A stretch of 48,322 bases of DNA from Halorubrum coriense DSM 10284 (GTDB taxonomy: Archaea > Halobacteriota > Halobacteria > Halobacteriales > Haloferacaceae), in contig NZ_AOJL01000024.1 of assembly GCF_000337035.1 (NCBI RefSeq), forward strand, positions 1-48,322, read 5' to 3'. Below the pieces are notes generated by a model. The model was not told the DNA's origin, ran no database searches, and saw only the letters and a program-made list of their open reading frames with translations. Positions 33,546-41,633 of the stretch are shown one piece after another. Within the stretch, counting starts at the first letter, position 1; each line of letters opens with the position of its first letter. Both the position numbers and the translations under genes were made by a program.

Positions 33546-33923
33546 TCACTTCGCGGTCGGCGTGATGTCGCCGACGGCGTCCATCACCTGAACCGCCGCG
33601 CTGGCGGCCAGCCCGCGGGCGACCTCGTCGGTGTCGGACTCGGCGATGCCGGCGTCCAAGTCCTCCGGGTCGGGAGTGAAGCCGGCCGAGACGGGGTGAC
33701 CGGCCGGCGGGTTGACCGCGACGGTCGCCTGCGGGCCGTTCGAGCCCACGGAGAGCTCGGAGCCGACGGCGTAGCTGTCGGGGAGATACGATTCCGTGCG
33801 CGATACGATGCCGGCGACCGCGTGCCGAAGCTGTCGTTCCTGGTCCGGAGAGAGGTCGACGGCCGCGGGCGAGCCCGCGTCCGTCACACCCGGTGCCCCG
33901 GCGTACGGGTTGTTGCCGTTCAT
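33546..33923 (-). CDS. Conserved haloarchaeal protein, probably DUF5811
   Basis: This 125-residue soluble protein begins MNGNNPYAGAPGVTDAG and has a helical middle with LSPDQERQLRHAVAGIVSR. The pattern is that of a haloarchaea-specific family I remember as DUF5811, without known function. ATG 33923 was chosen over an in-frame GTG at 33938, as the family N-terminus matches the ATG and a TTTTTGA element lies about 33 bases upstream, leaving a leader of a few bases. No membrane segment, cysteine pair or catalytic motif is evident. Confidence 0.7.
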   Translation of the reverse strand: MNGNNPYAGAPGVTDAGSPAAVDLSPDQERQLRHAVAGIVSRTESYLPDSYAVGSELSVGSNGPQATVAVNPPAGHPVSAGFTPDPEDLDAGIAESDTDEVARGLAASAAVQVMDAVGDITPTAK

Positions 33924-33995
33924 TCGAAGACACGACACGTACGCGGAGCCGAGTCAAAAAGGCGTCGGCGACGGCGACCGAGTCCCGGAAGTCCG

Positions 33996-34541
33996 CTACA
34001 GGATCGGCTCGGACTCCCCGTACGCGGCGATCACGACCGCGGTCGCGTAGCGGCCCGGCTCGGCGGGAACCGTCTCGACGCGCGTCTCGCGGGCGGGGAG
34101 CTCCCAGTCGCGGAGGTCGCTCCCGGCGTCGAGCCCCGCCTCGATCCGCTCGCGGACGTCCGCGGAGTCCTCGCCGGTCACCTCGTAGAAGAGCCCCGGC
34201 CCCGGGCCGGTCGCCCAGCCGAGCCCCGCGACCGCGTCGGGGTGGCGGCGGGGCGCGCGCTTCGATTCGGCGTCCTCTGCGCCCGAACGGCCGCCCTCGC
34301 GGAAGTCGACCTCGTCGTCCGGGCCGATCGTCCGGCGCGCCTCGACGACGGTGAGCCGGTTGCCCGCGGGGCCCAGCGGCGGCGCTTCCGCGACCGCCTC
34401 GACGGTCGCCTCGGCGGGGACGACCGAGGAGACTGCCACGAGGTTGTAGTTGTGGAGGTTCGCGTCCGCGAGCGCGGCGTCGTAGGAGGCCATCGCCGTG
34501 TCGGCGACCCCGACGCCCCCGGCGACGTGGATGGTGTTCAT
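33996..34541 (-). CDS. pdaD: Pyruvoyl-dependent arginine decarboxylase
   Basis: This 181-residue proenzyme would make agmatine, needed in archaea for polyamines and for the agmatidine base in tRNA-Ile2. The self-cleavage site is LVAVSSVVP, with the predicted cut between Ser38 and Ser39 to create the pyruvoyl group. The beginning, GVADTAMASYDAALADANLHNYN, is family-like. At 181 residues it is slightly long because of a polar insertion at about 83-100 (REGGRSGAEDAES). It is transcribed toward the DUF5811-like gene, with the structured repeat in the gap behind its start. Confidence 0.9.
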   Translation of the reverse strand: MNTIHVAGGVGVADTAMASYDAALADANLHNYNLVAVSSVVPAEATVEAVAEAPPLGPAGNRLTVVEARRTIGPDDEVDFREGGRSGAEDAESKRAPRRHPDAVAGLGWATGPGPGLFYEVTGEDSADVRERIEAGLDAGSDLRDWELPARETRVETVPAEPGRYATAVVIAAYGESEPIL

Positions 34542-34958
34542 TAACGGCGAATCGGCGACCCGAGAGGTAAGGGGTTACGAACCCAATCGTCGCCGGCGGC
34601 AGGTAAGTTGAAAATAAACAGGCGGTGGCGCGTGCCGACGAGCAGCCGTCAGGCTGCGAGTCGCACGCGCGAGGGAGTCGGCCGACCGAAGGGAGGCCGA
34701 CGAGGCTGGGGAGGTGTGTGGTGCCGTGCGGTCGCGATGCGGGGCGGGACTCGAAGGGGCAGCCGCGAGGGCGAAGCACGGTGTAGTAACACCGCAGTGA
34801 AGGAGCGATAGCGACCGAACGAGGAGCACAGCGAACCGCGCGAGTCCTCGCGGCTGGGGTTTCGGCGGTGTTCGCCGCCAAATTACAGGCAGCTAGTTAT
34901 GAGTGGTTCGTCGGAAATCCCATAGATTCGACGACCGTATCAGAACCACTCTCCGTCG
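34542..34958. other. Intergenic region between pan and pdaD, mostly structured repeat
   Basis: This 417-base gap holds the pdaD promoter region next to 34541, with CCTTACC on the minus strand near 34570 as a weak TATA candidate. About 250 bases of strongly folding repeat follow (separate entry), then AT-richer DNA (34881-34958) that would contain the end of the pan message. I see no gene; short frames on both strands do not resemble any protein family. Confidence 0.6.
34621..34880. repeat. Long structured repeat, possible ncRNA or non-autonomous element
   Basis: The segment is full of perfect stems: GCGCGTGC (34628-34635) with GCACGCGC (34663-34670), enclosing GCAGCC/GGCTGC (34642-34647/34652-34657); GTCGGCC (34677-34683) with GGCCGAC (34695-34701); CGGTGT/ACACCG (34779-34784/34789-34794); GCGAG/CTCGC (34841-34845/34848-34852); and GGCGG/CCGCC (34865-34869/34876-34880). 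Its two ends are shared with a deleted copy at 8138-8186. I think I recognise it as a dispersed Halorubrum-type repeat, but that is memory, not a search. There is no transposase. Confidence 0.55.
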
Positions 34959-36182
34959 TCAGTACTGGTAATTGATGACCTGCTCGTCCTCCTTGTCGGC
35001 GTCTTGGAGCTTGTCGCGGGCCTGCTCGAAGTCCTCCTGCGCCACCTCGGTGCGACCGTCGCGGATGGCGAACATCCCGGCTTCGGTCGCCAGCGACGCG
35101 ATGTCCGCGCCGCTGTACCCGTCGAGGTCGGCGGCGACGACGCCGAGGTCGATGTCGGCCGCGACGTTCATGTCCTGCGTGTGGATCTCGAGGATGCGCT
35201 CGCGGCCCTCGGGGCCGGGCTCGGGCACCTCGATGAGCCGGTCGAAGCGGCCCGGGCGCAGGATCGCCTCGTCGAGCATGTCGAAGCGGTTGGTCGCGGC
35301 CATGATCCGGATCTCGCCGCGGTCGTCGAAACCGTCCATCTCCGAGAGCAGCTGCATCATCGTCCGCTGGACCTCGGCGTCGCCCGAGGTCTTCGAGTCG
35401 GTCCGCTTGGCGGCGACGGCGTCGATCTCGTCGATGAAGATGACGGCGGGCTCGCGCTCGGCAGCGAGCTCGAAGAGGTCGCGGACGAGCCGCGCGCCCT
35501 CGCCGATGAACTTCCGGACGAGCTCCGAGCCGGCCATCTTGATGAACGTCGCGTCCGACTCGTTGGCGACGGCCTTCGCGAGCATCGTCTTCCCGGTGCC
35601 CGGCGGACCGTGAAGCAGGACGCCGCTCGGCGGTTCGACGCCGACTTTCTCGAACTGCTCGGGGTTTTCGAGGGGGTCTTCGACGGCCTCGCGGACCTCG
35701 CGGATCTGGTCGTCGATGCCGCCGATGTCGGCGTACTCGACGTCCGGGGACTCGGTGACCTCCATCGCCTGCGCTCGCGAGTCGGTCTCGTCGTCGAGCA
35801 CCTGCTGGACCGCGAAGGAGTCGTTGATCGCGACGCGGTCGCCGGGGCGGAGGTCCTCGTCGAGGCGCGTGGCGGCCTGCGTGAGGACCTCCTGGTTGTT
35901 GCCGTGCTGTTTGATAACGACGCCGTCGTCGGTGATCTCTTCGACCGACGCGATGTACAGCGAGGAGGTCTTCAGCACCTCGTTCTCGCGTTTCAGCTGC
36001 TCGACGTCGTCTTTCAGATCGCCGCGGCGACCCTCGGCGTCCGCGAGCCGGGTTTCCAGTTCCTCGTTCACCTGGACGATCCGTCGGAAGTGCTGGCGGA
36101 TCGCCTCCAGCCGCTCCGCGTCGCTCATCTCCGGGTCGAGCTCCAACCGCGGGCGGTCGGGCAGTGAGGGGCTGTGAGACAT
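34959..36182 (-). CDS. pan: Proteasome-activating nucleotidase (PAN)
   Basis: This 407-residue AAA ATPase forms the hexamer that unfolds proteins and feeds them into the 20S proteasome. An N-terminal coiled coil (about 25-75), an OB domain (75-140) and the AAA domain follow. Walker A is GPPGTGKT, Walker B is FIDEIDAV, and the second region of homology is ATNRFDMLDEAILRPGRFDR. The C-terminus ends NYQY; a canonical HbYX tail would need Tyr as the second-last residue, which here is Gln. A minus-strand CATTTACG element lies about 31 bases upstream of ATG 36182. Confidence 0.96.
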   Translation of the reverse strand: MSHSPSLPDRPRLELDPEMSDAERLEAIRQHFRRIVQVNEELETRLADAEGRRGDLKDDVEQLKRENEVLKTSSLYIASVEEITDDGVVIKQHGNNQEVLTQAATRLDEDLRPGDRVAINDSFAVQQVLDDETDSRAQAMEVTESPDVEYADIGGIDDQIREVREAVEDPLENPEQFEKVGVEPPSGVLLHGPPGTGKTMLAKAVANESDATFIKMAGSELVRKFIGEGARLVRDLFELAAEREPAVIFIDEIDAVAAKRTDSKTSGDAEVQRTMMQLLSEMDGFDDRGEIRIMAATNRFDMLDEAILRPGRFDRLIEVPEPGPEGRERILEIHTQDMNVAADIDLGVVAADLDGYSGADIASLATEAGMFAIRDGRTEVAQEDFEQARDKLQDADKEDEQVINYQY

Positions 36183-36336
36183 TCGTTGTGCGGGATAGGA
36201 TGCGGGCGTAAATGTGCCTTTGGGTCACGGAGAGACCGTTGGATCGGCGAGACGAGCGAGCGCCCGTCCGCGCCGCGAAGCGCGCGACGACCGCGTGCGT
36301 CGCGACGGTATCAGCGCTGATAAACGGGTGTCAACG

Positions 36337-36343
36337 TTTTAAA
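36337..36343 (+). promoter_or_regulatory. TATA box upstream of the leader ORF and response regulator
   Basis: TTTTAAA is centred 27 bases before ATG 36367, the start of a 26-codon ORF, and 104 bases before the response-regulator ATG. The main transcript is therefore expected to start at 36367 and to carry the regulator gene as a second cistron. Confidence 0.55.
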
Positions 36344-36366
36344 CCGGGGCGAACGGACGACAGCGT

Positions 36367-36447
36367 ATGGACGCACGAACGGCGGGCGGCCGCGCCGGTC
36401 CGGCGCTCGCAGATCGCGAGACGAGGACCCGGAGGCCCCTCCGATGA
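36367..36447 (+). CDS. Predicted 26-residue leader ORF overlapping the HalX regulator start
   Basis: The ATG at 36367 lies exactly where transcription is predicted to begin (27 bases from the TATA centre), so it could be translated as a leaderless cistron. The frame runs 26 codons, giving an Arg-rich peptide beginning MDARTAGGRAG, and stops at TGA 36445-36447, overlapping the regulator ATG as ATGA. A Shine-Dalgarno-like GGAGG (36431-36435) lies 8 bases before the regulator ATG. The peptide matches no family I know and contains rarer AGG codons, so translation is inferred only. Confidence 0.42.
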   Translation: MDARTAGGRAGPALADRETRTRRPLR

Positions 36448-37001
36448 CGGAAACTCCGGACGCGACCGTGCTCGCGGTCGACGACGAGCCGGACCTCGCG
36501 GAACTGTACCGGGTCTACCTCGACTCGGCCTACGACGTTCGGATCGCGACGGGCGGCGACGAGGCGATCGACCTGATGGACGACGAGGTCGACGTGGTCC
36601 TCTTGGACCGCCGGATGCCCGACATGTCGGGCCACGAGGTGTTAGACGAGATCCGCGGCGAGGGGTACGACGCCCGCGTGGCGATGCTGACCGCGGTCGA
36701 GCCCGACGTCGACATCGTCGAGATGCCGTTCGACGACTACAAGACGAAGCCCGTCACCAAAGAGGACCTGCTCACGCTCGTGGAGGTGCTCCTCCACCGC
36801 GCCGCCTTCGACGAGCGGAGCCAGGAGTTCTTCGCGCTAGCCTCGAAGAAGGCCGCGCTGGAGGCCGCCGGCACGACCAACTCCGACGAGTACGAGGAGC
36901 TCATCGACCGGATGGAGGCCGTCCGCCTCGAAGTCGACGACACGCTCGATCACCTCTCCGCGCGGGACGCGTTCGTCGAGGTCCCCGGAAAAGTCCCGTA
37001 A
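36444..37001 (+). CDS. Response regulator with HalX domain
   Basis: This 185-residue two-component protein has a receiver domain (1-115) and a C-terminal HalX helical domain (about 120-185). The receiver has the acidic pair DDEPD (13-14), phosphoacceptor Asp55 in LLDRRMPDMSG, the Thr of MLTA and the Lys in YKTKP. HalX is restricted largely to haloarchaea and is thought to pass the signal to partner proteins, as it is not a known DNA-binding fold. No histidine kinase is adjacent. GGAGG 8 bases before the ATG indicates a leadered message, consistent with the upstream ORF. Divergent from pan across 261 bases. Confidence 0.9.
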   Translation: MTETPDATVLAVDDEPDLAELYRVYLDSAYDVRIATGGDEAIDLMDDEVDVVLLDRRMPDMSGHEVLDEIRGEGYDARVAMLTAVEPDVDIVEMPFDDYKTKPVTKEDLLTLVEVLLHRAAFDERSQEFFALASKKAALEAAGTTNSDEYEELIDRMEAVRLEVDDTLDHLSARDAFVEVPGKVP

Positions 37002-37023
37002 CGCGGGAGGCGACCGCCGGCGA

Positions 37024-37308
37024 CTACTCGATTCTCAGATCGCCGTCGGCGCTCGCATCGCCGCCGTCCTCGTCCCACTCCAGTTCGAACTCGACGCTCA
37101 ACTCGCCCGGCCCCTCGGCGGGGCCCTCGCGCTCCGCTTTCACCTCGAAGGTCGGTCTCGCCGGCGGCTCCAGCGTCGTCGACTCGTCGCCGCGCGTGAG
37201 CGTGATCGCGTTCCCCGCGTCCAGCGAGTCCGCGACCGTCCGCAGGTACGCGGCGATCTCTTCCCGGCTCCGGCGGCTCTCGGACTCGAAGAGGACTTCT
37301 TCTGGCAT
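37024..37308 (-). CDS. Amphi-Trp domain protein
   Basis: This 94-residue protein resembles the small amphi-Trp family: VLFESESRRSREEIAAYLRTVADSLDAG at the N-terminus, then beta strands with FEVKAER and LSVEFELEWDEDG. The family is short, acidic and of unknown function. The start ATG 37308 has a GTTTATGTG element on the minus strand about 27 bases upstream. It converges on the response regulator with a 22-base gap. Confidence 0.78.
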   Translation of the reverse strand: MPEEVLFESESRRSREEIAAYLRTVADSLDAGNAITLTRGDESTTLEPPARPTFEVKAEREGPAEGPGELSVEFELEWDEDGGDASADGDLRIE

Positions 37309-37419
37309 GCGTCGACGTACGAGCCCTCAGCACATAAACACCGCCGCGGGTACCGCGGCGCGGGGCGTCGCCGGGACCGCCCCCGATCGTTTTGTGCCGC
37401 GCCGCCGAACGCACACCTC

Positions 37420-37815
37420 GTGTCACTCCCCGACTCGCTCCGCACCGTCGTCGCCGTCGCCGTCTACTGGGCGGCGATCGCGCTCGGCGGGAGCGTCCTC
37501 CTCGCCGATCCGACGAGCCCGCTCGTCGCGGTCCCGGTCGTGGGCGGCGGCGCGGTCGTCGCGCACGCCGCGCGGACCGACGGGCTCGTGCCGCTCGGCT
37601 ACGCCGTGGGGACGATGTGGATCGCCGTGCTCGCGCTGTCTGTCGGCACCGGCGTCGTCGACGTGTTCGTGCTGCCGGCAGGGGCGATCGCGCCGCTGGC
37701 CGACTACCCGGGGATCGCCCCGATCGGCACGGTCGGGCTGTTGGCCGTCCTCGTCGCCGCGTACGCGGCGTTCATTCGGAGGACCGCGGAGCGCGGCGGG
37801 GAGGGGCCGGAGTGA
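37420..37815 (+). CDS. Small four-helix membrane protein of unknown function
   Basis: This 131-residue protein has about four hydrophobic helices, the first around residues 8-25, and a charged C-terminus (RRTAERGGEGPE). No catalytic residues or family motif are recognised. The start is GTG 37420, supported by a TTTTG element (37390-37394) about 28 bases upstream. It converges on the aminopeptidase gene with a 24-base gap. Confidence 0.68.
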   Translation: MSLPDSLRTVVAVAVYWAAIALGGSVLLADPTSPLVAVPVVGGGAVVAHAARTDGLVPLGYAVGTMWIAVLALSVGTGVVDVFVLPAGAIAPLADYPGIAPIGTVGLLAVLVAAYAAFIRRTAERGGEGPE

Positions 37816-37839
37816 GCGCGAGCGGAACCGAGCGGGTCG

Positions 37840-38919
37840 TCAGAACCCGTCCTCGAAGACGAAGGTGCCGTCGCGCTGGACGACCTCGCCGTCGACCTCG
37901 ATGACCGAGTCCTCGCTCATGTCGACGATCATGTCGACGTGCTCGGCGGACTCGTTGACCGCGTTCTCCTCGCCGACCGTCTCCGGGTACGCGGAGCCGA
38001 CCGCCATGTGGACGGTGTCGCCCATCTTCTCGTCGAACAGCATGTTGTAGGTGAACCGGTCGATCTGGCGGTTCATCCCGATGCCGAGTTCGCCGAGGTG
38101 ACGCGACCCCTCGTCCGTGTCGAGGATGCCGGTGAGGAGGTCCTCGTTGCGCTCGGCGGAGTGCGAGACGACCTCGCCGTCCTCGAACCGGAGGCGGACC
38201 CCGTCGATCTCGCGGCCGTAGCGGTACAGCGGCAGGTCGAAGTGGACCTCGCCGTCGACGCCGTCGCGCGTCGGCGCGGTGAACACCTCGCCGCCGGGGA
38301 GGTTCGCCTCGCCGTAGTCGTTGAGCGTGGAGTTACCGGACACGTCGAGCGTGAGGTCGGTCTCCTCGCCGGACACGATCCGCACCTCGTCGGCCGCGTC
38401 GAGGATCTCGACCATGTTCGACTGGAACTCGCGCTGTTCGTCCCAGTCCAGCGAGACGGCGTCCCAGACGAAGTTCTCGTACGCCTCGGTGCTCATCCCG
38501 GCGAGCTGCGCGTGGCTCGCCGTCGGGTACTGCGTGAGACACCACGTCTTCGAGAGCCGCGTCCGCTTGACGTCCTCCATGGCCCGGTTGTACGCGGCGT
38601 TCGTCTCGGGGTCGACGTCGGCGTCCTCGGTGGCGTTCGCGCCGCCGCGCGCGATGACGAAGACGTCGGCCTCCTCGTAGAGCGCGCGCCGGTGGCTCGG
38701 CTCCGTGAACTCCTCCGAGGAACGCTTGAAGGCGCGCTGCGCGCGCTTCGAGTAGTTGAGGTAGACCGGGTTCGCCCCGCGGTCGCCGCAGACCTCGTGG
38801 AGCGCGACCGCGAGGTCCTCGGCCTCCTTCGGCATCTGGATGACCACGTCGTCGCCCGACTCGATGCCGGTGGAGTGGTCGGCGATGGTCTCGGCGTGTT
38901 CGCGTACGCGTGCGTCCAT
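37840..38919 (-). CDS. M29-family aminopeptidase (AmpS/AmpT-like)
   Basis: This 359-residue metallo-aminopeptidase belongs to the M29 (thermophilic aminopeptidase) family. Metal ligands are expected in VVSHSAERNEDLL, HLGELGIGMN and the late segment GDTVHMAVGSAYPE; a LFDEK motif is also present. It probably trims peptides from proteasome or protease digestion in the cytosol. I chose ATG 38919 (MDARVREHAETI), where the family starts, instead of the longer in-frame start at 39039. The gene is divergent from the HtpX-like gene across about 150 bases. Confidence 0.88.
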   Translation of the reverse strand: MDARVREHAETIADHSTGIESGDDVVIQMPKEAEDLAVALHEVCGDRGANPVYLNYSKRAQRAFKRSSEEFTEPSHRRALYEEADVFVIARGGANATEDADVDPETNAAYNRAMEDVKRTRLSKTWCLTQYPTASHAQLAGMSTEAYENFVWDAVSLDWDEQREFQSNMVEILDAADEVRIVSGEETDLTLDVSGNSTLNDYGEANLPGGEVFTAPTRDGVDGEVHFDLPLYRYGREIDGVRLRFEDGEVVSHSAERNEDLLTGILDTDEGSRHLGELGIGMNRQIDRFTYNMLFDEKMGDTVHMAVGSAYPETVGEENAVNESAEHVDMIVDMSEDSVIEVDGEVVQRDGTFVFEDGF

Positions 38920-39071
38920 GACTACCGGTTTCGCGGCCGGGGAATTACCGCTTTTCCTTCCGGCGGGGCGGGCGGGGGAGCCCGGCCTCCGAGAGCGGAC
39001 GCGGGACGCGCCATCGACCGCCGGAACGGCCGGCCGCAACGCGTTTGCCCCGTCGGCGCGTAGCTTCGACC

Positions 39072-40058
39072 ATGTCTCGGCTCGCGTTCCGCGCGGCCGC
39101 GGCGGCCGTCGGCGTCGCCCTGCTCGCCGTCTCCCTGACCGCGGCGCTGTTCGTCGCCGACCTGCTGCGCGCGGTCTGGGCCGCCCGCCCGGACCTCCCG
39201 GTCCTCCTCGCGCTCCTCGCCGCGACCGCGCTCGCGTCGGCGTACCTCAGCTACCGGCTCGGGACCGCGCAGATCCTCGCGAACCTAGAGGGCGACCGCG
39301 TCCCCCGGAAGCGGGCCCCGGACCTCCACCGGCGGATCGATTCGCTCGCGGCGCGGATGGACGTCGAGCGCCCGGACCTGTACGTCACCGACGCCCGCGC
39401 GCCGAACGCGTTCGCGGTCGGGGGCGGGAGCGACGGCGGCGCGCTGGTGATCGACCGGTCGCTCTTCCGGCTGCTCGCCCCGCGCGAGGTCGAGGCGATT
39501 TTCGCGCACGAGCTGGCGCACTTGGAGGGCAACGACGGCCTCGCGATCGCGATGGCCGACGGGGTCGGCCGCTCGGTGGTCGGCTTCGCCACCGTGGCCG
39601 CGCTCCCGGCCCTGCTCGCGCTGTCGGGGCTCGCGGCCGCCTCGGCGTGGATCCGCGGGCGACCGGGCGACCGGTCCGGCCCCTTCGCGCGGCTCCACCG
39701 GGCGCTCGCGGGCGGGCTGTTCACCGGGTTCGTCCTCGCGACCCTCGTCGCGCGGTCGCGGTCGCGCCGGCGGGAGTTCGCGGCTGACACCCGCGCGGCC
39801 GAGGTGACCGGCGACCCGATAGCGCTCGCGCGGGCCCTGCGGCGGATCGAGCGCGCGACCGACCCGACGTGGCCGTTCGCGCCCTTCTCGACGAACAAGG
39901 GGACCGACGAGGCGGCGGAGCGCTGGCTGTCGACGCACCCCTCGACCGACGACCGCGTCGAGCGCCTGCGGGAGATGGCGGAGTCGCAGGGGCCGACGCG
40001 TCGGATCCCGGCCGGACCGTCGAGGGCGATCCCTGGACGCGGCCGACCGCCGCGGTGA
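39072..40058 (+). CDS. M48-family (HtpX-like) membrane metalloprotease
   Basis: This 328-residue membrane zinc protease has two N-terminal helices (about 5-28 and 40-58), then HELAHLEGND with the zinc-binding HExxH near residue 143, two more helices, and the third ligand Glu in RREFAADTRAAEV. HtpX-type proteases degrade misfolded membrane proteins. The C-terminal 30 residues are Arg/Pro-rich. The chosen ATG 39072 begins directly before the first helix; the longer in-frame start at 39045 adds only nine charged residues. A GCGTTTGCC element lies about 30 bases upstream. Confidence 0.87.
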   Translation: MSRLAFRAAAAAVGVALLAVSLTAALFVADLLRAVWAARPDLPVLLALLAATALASAYLSYRLGTAQILANLEGDRVPRKRAPDLHRRIDSLAARMDVERPDLYVTDARAPNAFAVGGGSDGGALVIDRSLFRLLAPREVEAIFAHELAHLEGNDGLAIAMADGVGRSVVGFATVAALPALLALSGLAAASAWIRGRPGDRSGPFARLHRALAGGLFTGFVLATLVARSRSRRREFAADTRAAEVTGDPIALARALRRIERATDPTWPFAPFSTNKGTDEAAERWLSTHPSTDDRVERLREMAESQGPTRRIPAGPSRAIPGRGRPPR

Positions 40059-40077
40059 ACGCACGGCCTCGTCGCCG

Positions 40078-41385
40078 CTACAGCCCGTAGTGGTCGCGCG
40101 TCACGTCGTCGAGGCCGGACGCCTCGAGCACGTCCGCCGGCACGAGCATGTCGAGCTGAACGACGCCCGGGAGCCGGCCGATCTGGACGCCGCCGGTGAA
40201 CGTACACCGGGCCCGGACCTCGCCCTCGCTCATGTCGAGGAGCGTCCCGGCGCGGTCGAAGGCGTTCTGCGTGGCGTCGTTGACGGTCGCGCCGGAGCCG
40301 ATCACCTGGATCGGGGCGGCGTCGGTGTCGACGTCGACGCCGTGTTCCGCGCCGAGCGCCTCGCCCGCCGCGGCCTCGTCGTCGCTGTACGGGGCGCTGA
40401 TGAACGGGAGGTCCTCCTCGTTCGGGAGGAGGACGGGCCCGTCGAGGTCGACGTCCTCGATCACCTCGACGTCCATCGTGACGGTCCCGCTCACGTCGGT
40501 AGTGTGTAAGGAGAGCTCGCCGTCGCCCTGGTTCGCGTGGAGGTCGCCGACGTAGATCCCGCCGCCGTCGACGACGACCGGGCAGATCAGCGTCGCGCCC
40601 GCCCGGACCTCGGGGACGTCCATGTGGCCGTCGGTGCGCAGGTCGAGGTCGGCCTCGGTCTCGACCCCGTAGTCGTGGTCGGCCCCGACGAGGTTCTGCC
40701 CGAAGTCGCCGGCGTTGTGCGAGTCGGGCATGGTGACCGGCGGCGTCGTACCGATGTTCCCGACGAACGGCCGGAGGCGACCGAGCGTGCCGGGCATCCC
40801 GTCCGGCTCGTACAGCAGGATCGGGTGCTGTCGGGCGTTCTCGGGGATGTCCATCACGCGCTCGGCGTCGGTCGCGAGCTCGTGCGCCCCGTCCTCGTCG
40901 AGCGTGATCCCGACCGCGTTCTCGTGGTCGAACGCGACCGTGTAGCCGTACTCGAAGCCGAACGAGGAGGCGTTCGCGCCGCACTCCGCGCAGCGGATCG
41001 CGTCCTCGCCGGTCCCCTCGACGACGGAGTCCGGCCACGTCGCGCCGCACTCGGGACAGCGGTGGTCGACGAACGGGTCGTCGCCGAACGCCTCGTCGCG
41101 CTCCGCCATCGACCCCGTGCTGGTCGCCATGCTCGTCACCTCCACGTCGCGGATGTGGATCGCGACGGCGTCGCCGACCGCCGCGCCCTCGACGCGGATC
41201 GGTCGGGTCACCTCGTGGCCCCCGCGGAACGACGGCGTCACCATCGGTCCCCAACAGCCCGGCGGCGTGTACGTCGTCACCGTCCCGCCGTCGGCGACCG
41301 TGCCCGCCCACTCCTGATCGGGCCCGACGAGGCCGAGCGTGTACTGGTCGACGTACAGCTCCTCCTGAACGCCTTGCTGTGACAT
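40078..41385 (-). CDS. Acetamidase/formamidase family protein with zinc-ribbon insertion
   Basis: This 435-residue amidohydrolase belongs to the FmdA_AmdA family, which releases ammonia from acetamide or formamide. Family motifs include GPMVTPSFRGGHEVTRPI, VTMPDSHNAGDFG, DLHANQGDGEL and TQNAFDRAGTLL. Residues 110-135 hold two CxxC pairs, CPEC (110-113) and CAEC (132-135), forming a likely zinc ribbon inserted after the first domain. ATG 41385 (MSQQGVQEE) was chosen because a minus-strand GATTATGCC element lies about 28-30 bases upstream; the longer start at 41580 adds basic, non-family sequence. Confidence 0.88.
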   Translation of the reverse strand: MSQQGVQEELYVDQYTLGLVGPDQEWAGTVADGGTVTTYTPPGCWGPMVTPSFRGGHEVTRPIRVEGAAVGDAVAIHIRDVEVTSMATSTGSMAERDEAFGDDPFVDHRCPECGATWPDSVVEGTGEDAIRCAECGANASSFGFEYGYTVAFDHENAVGITLDEDGAHELATDAERVMDIPENARQHPILLYEPDGMPGTLGRLRPFVGNIGTTPPVTMPDSHNAGDFGQNLVGADHDYGVETEADLDLRTDGHMDVPEVRAGATLICPVVVDGGGIYVGDLHANQGDGELSLHTTDVSGTVTMDVEVIEDVDLDGPVLLPNEEDLPFISAPYSDDEAAAGEALGAEHGVDVDTDAAPIQVIGSGATVNDATQNAFDRAGTLLDMSEGEVRARCTFTGGVQIGRLPGVVQLDMLVPADVLEASGLDDVTRDHYGL

Positions 41386-41633
41386 ATCGTGTGTTGCTAC
41401 GCCGTGGCACGGCATAATCGTGCCGCCCGCGGCCCCGAGCGCCGGAACGGAGCGCCGGCGGCTCGCGGGTATCGGTCGCGGTGCGCGGTCGCGGCATCCC
41501 CGTGTCCGCCGCTGAGACGGCCGAAGCTCAACGCTCCGAGCGGCCCTCGGCCCGCCGAGGAGATCCTGAGAAAGCGTCACAAAGGCGATTCGATATCCGT
41601 CAGTACGGTACTTTCCTCAATCACCGGGAGTTA

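Noticed and set aside
34575-34829. Short ORFs inside the structured repeat on both strands
   Set aside because: They follow the GC-rich repeat, have no promoter at the right distance and no recognisable protein features.
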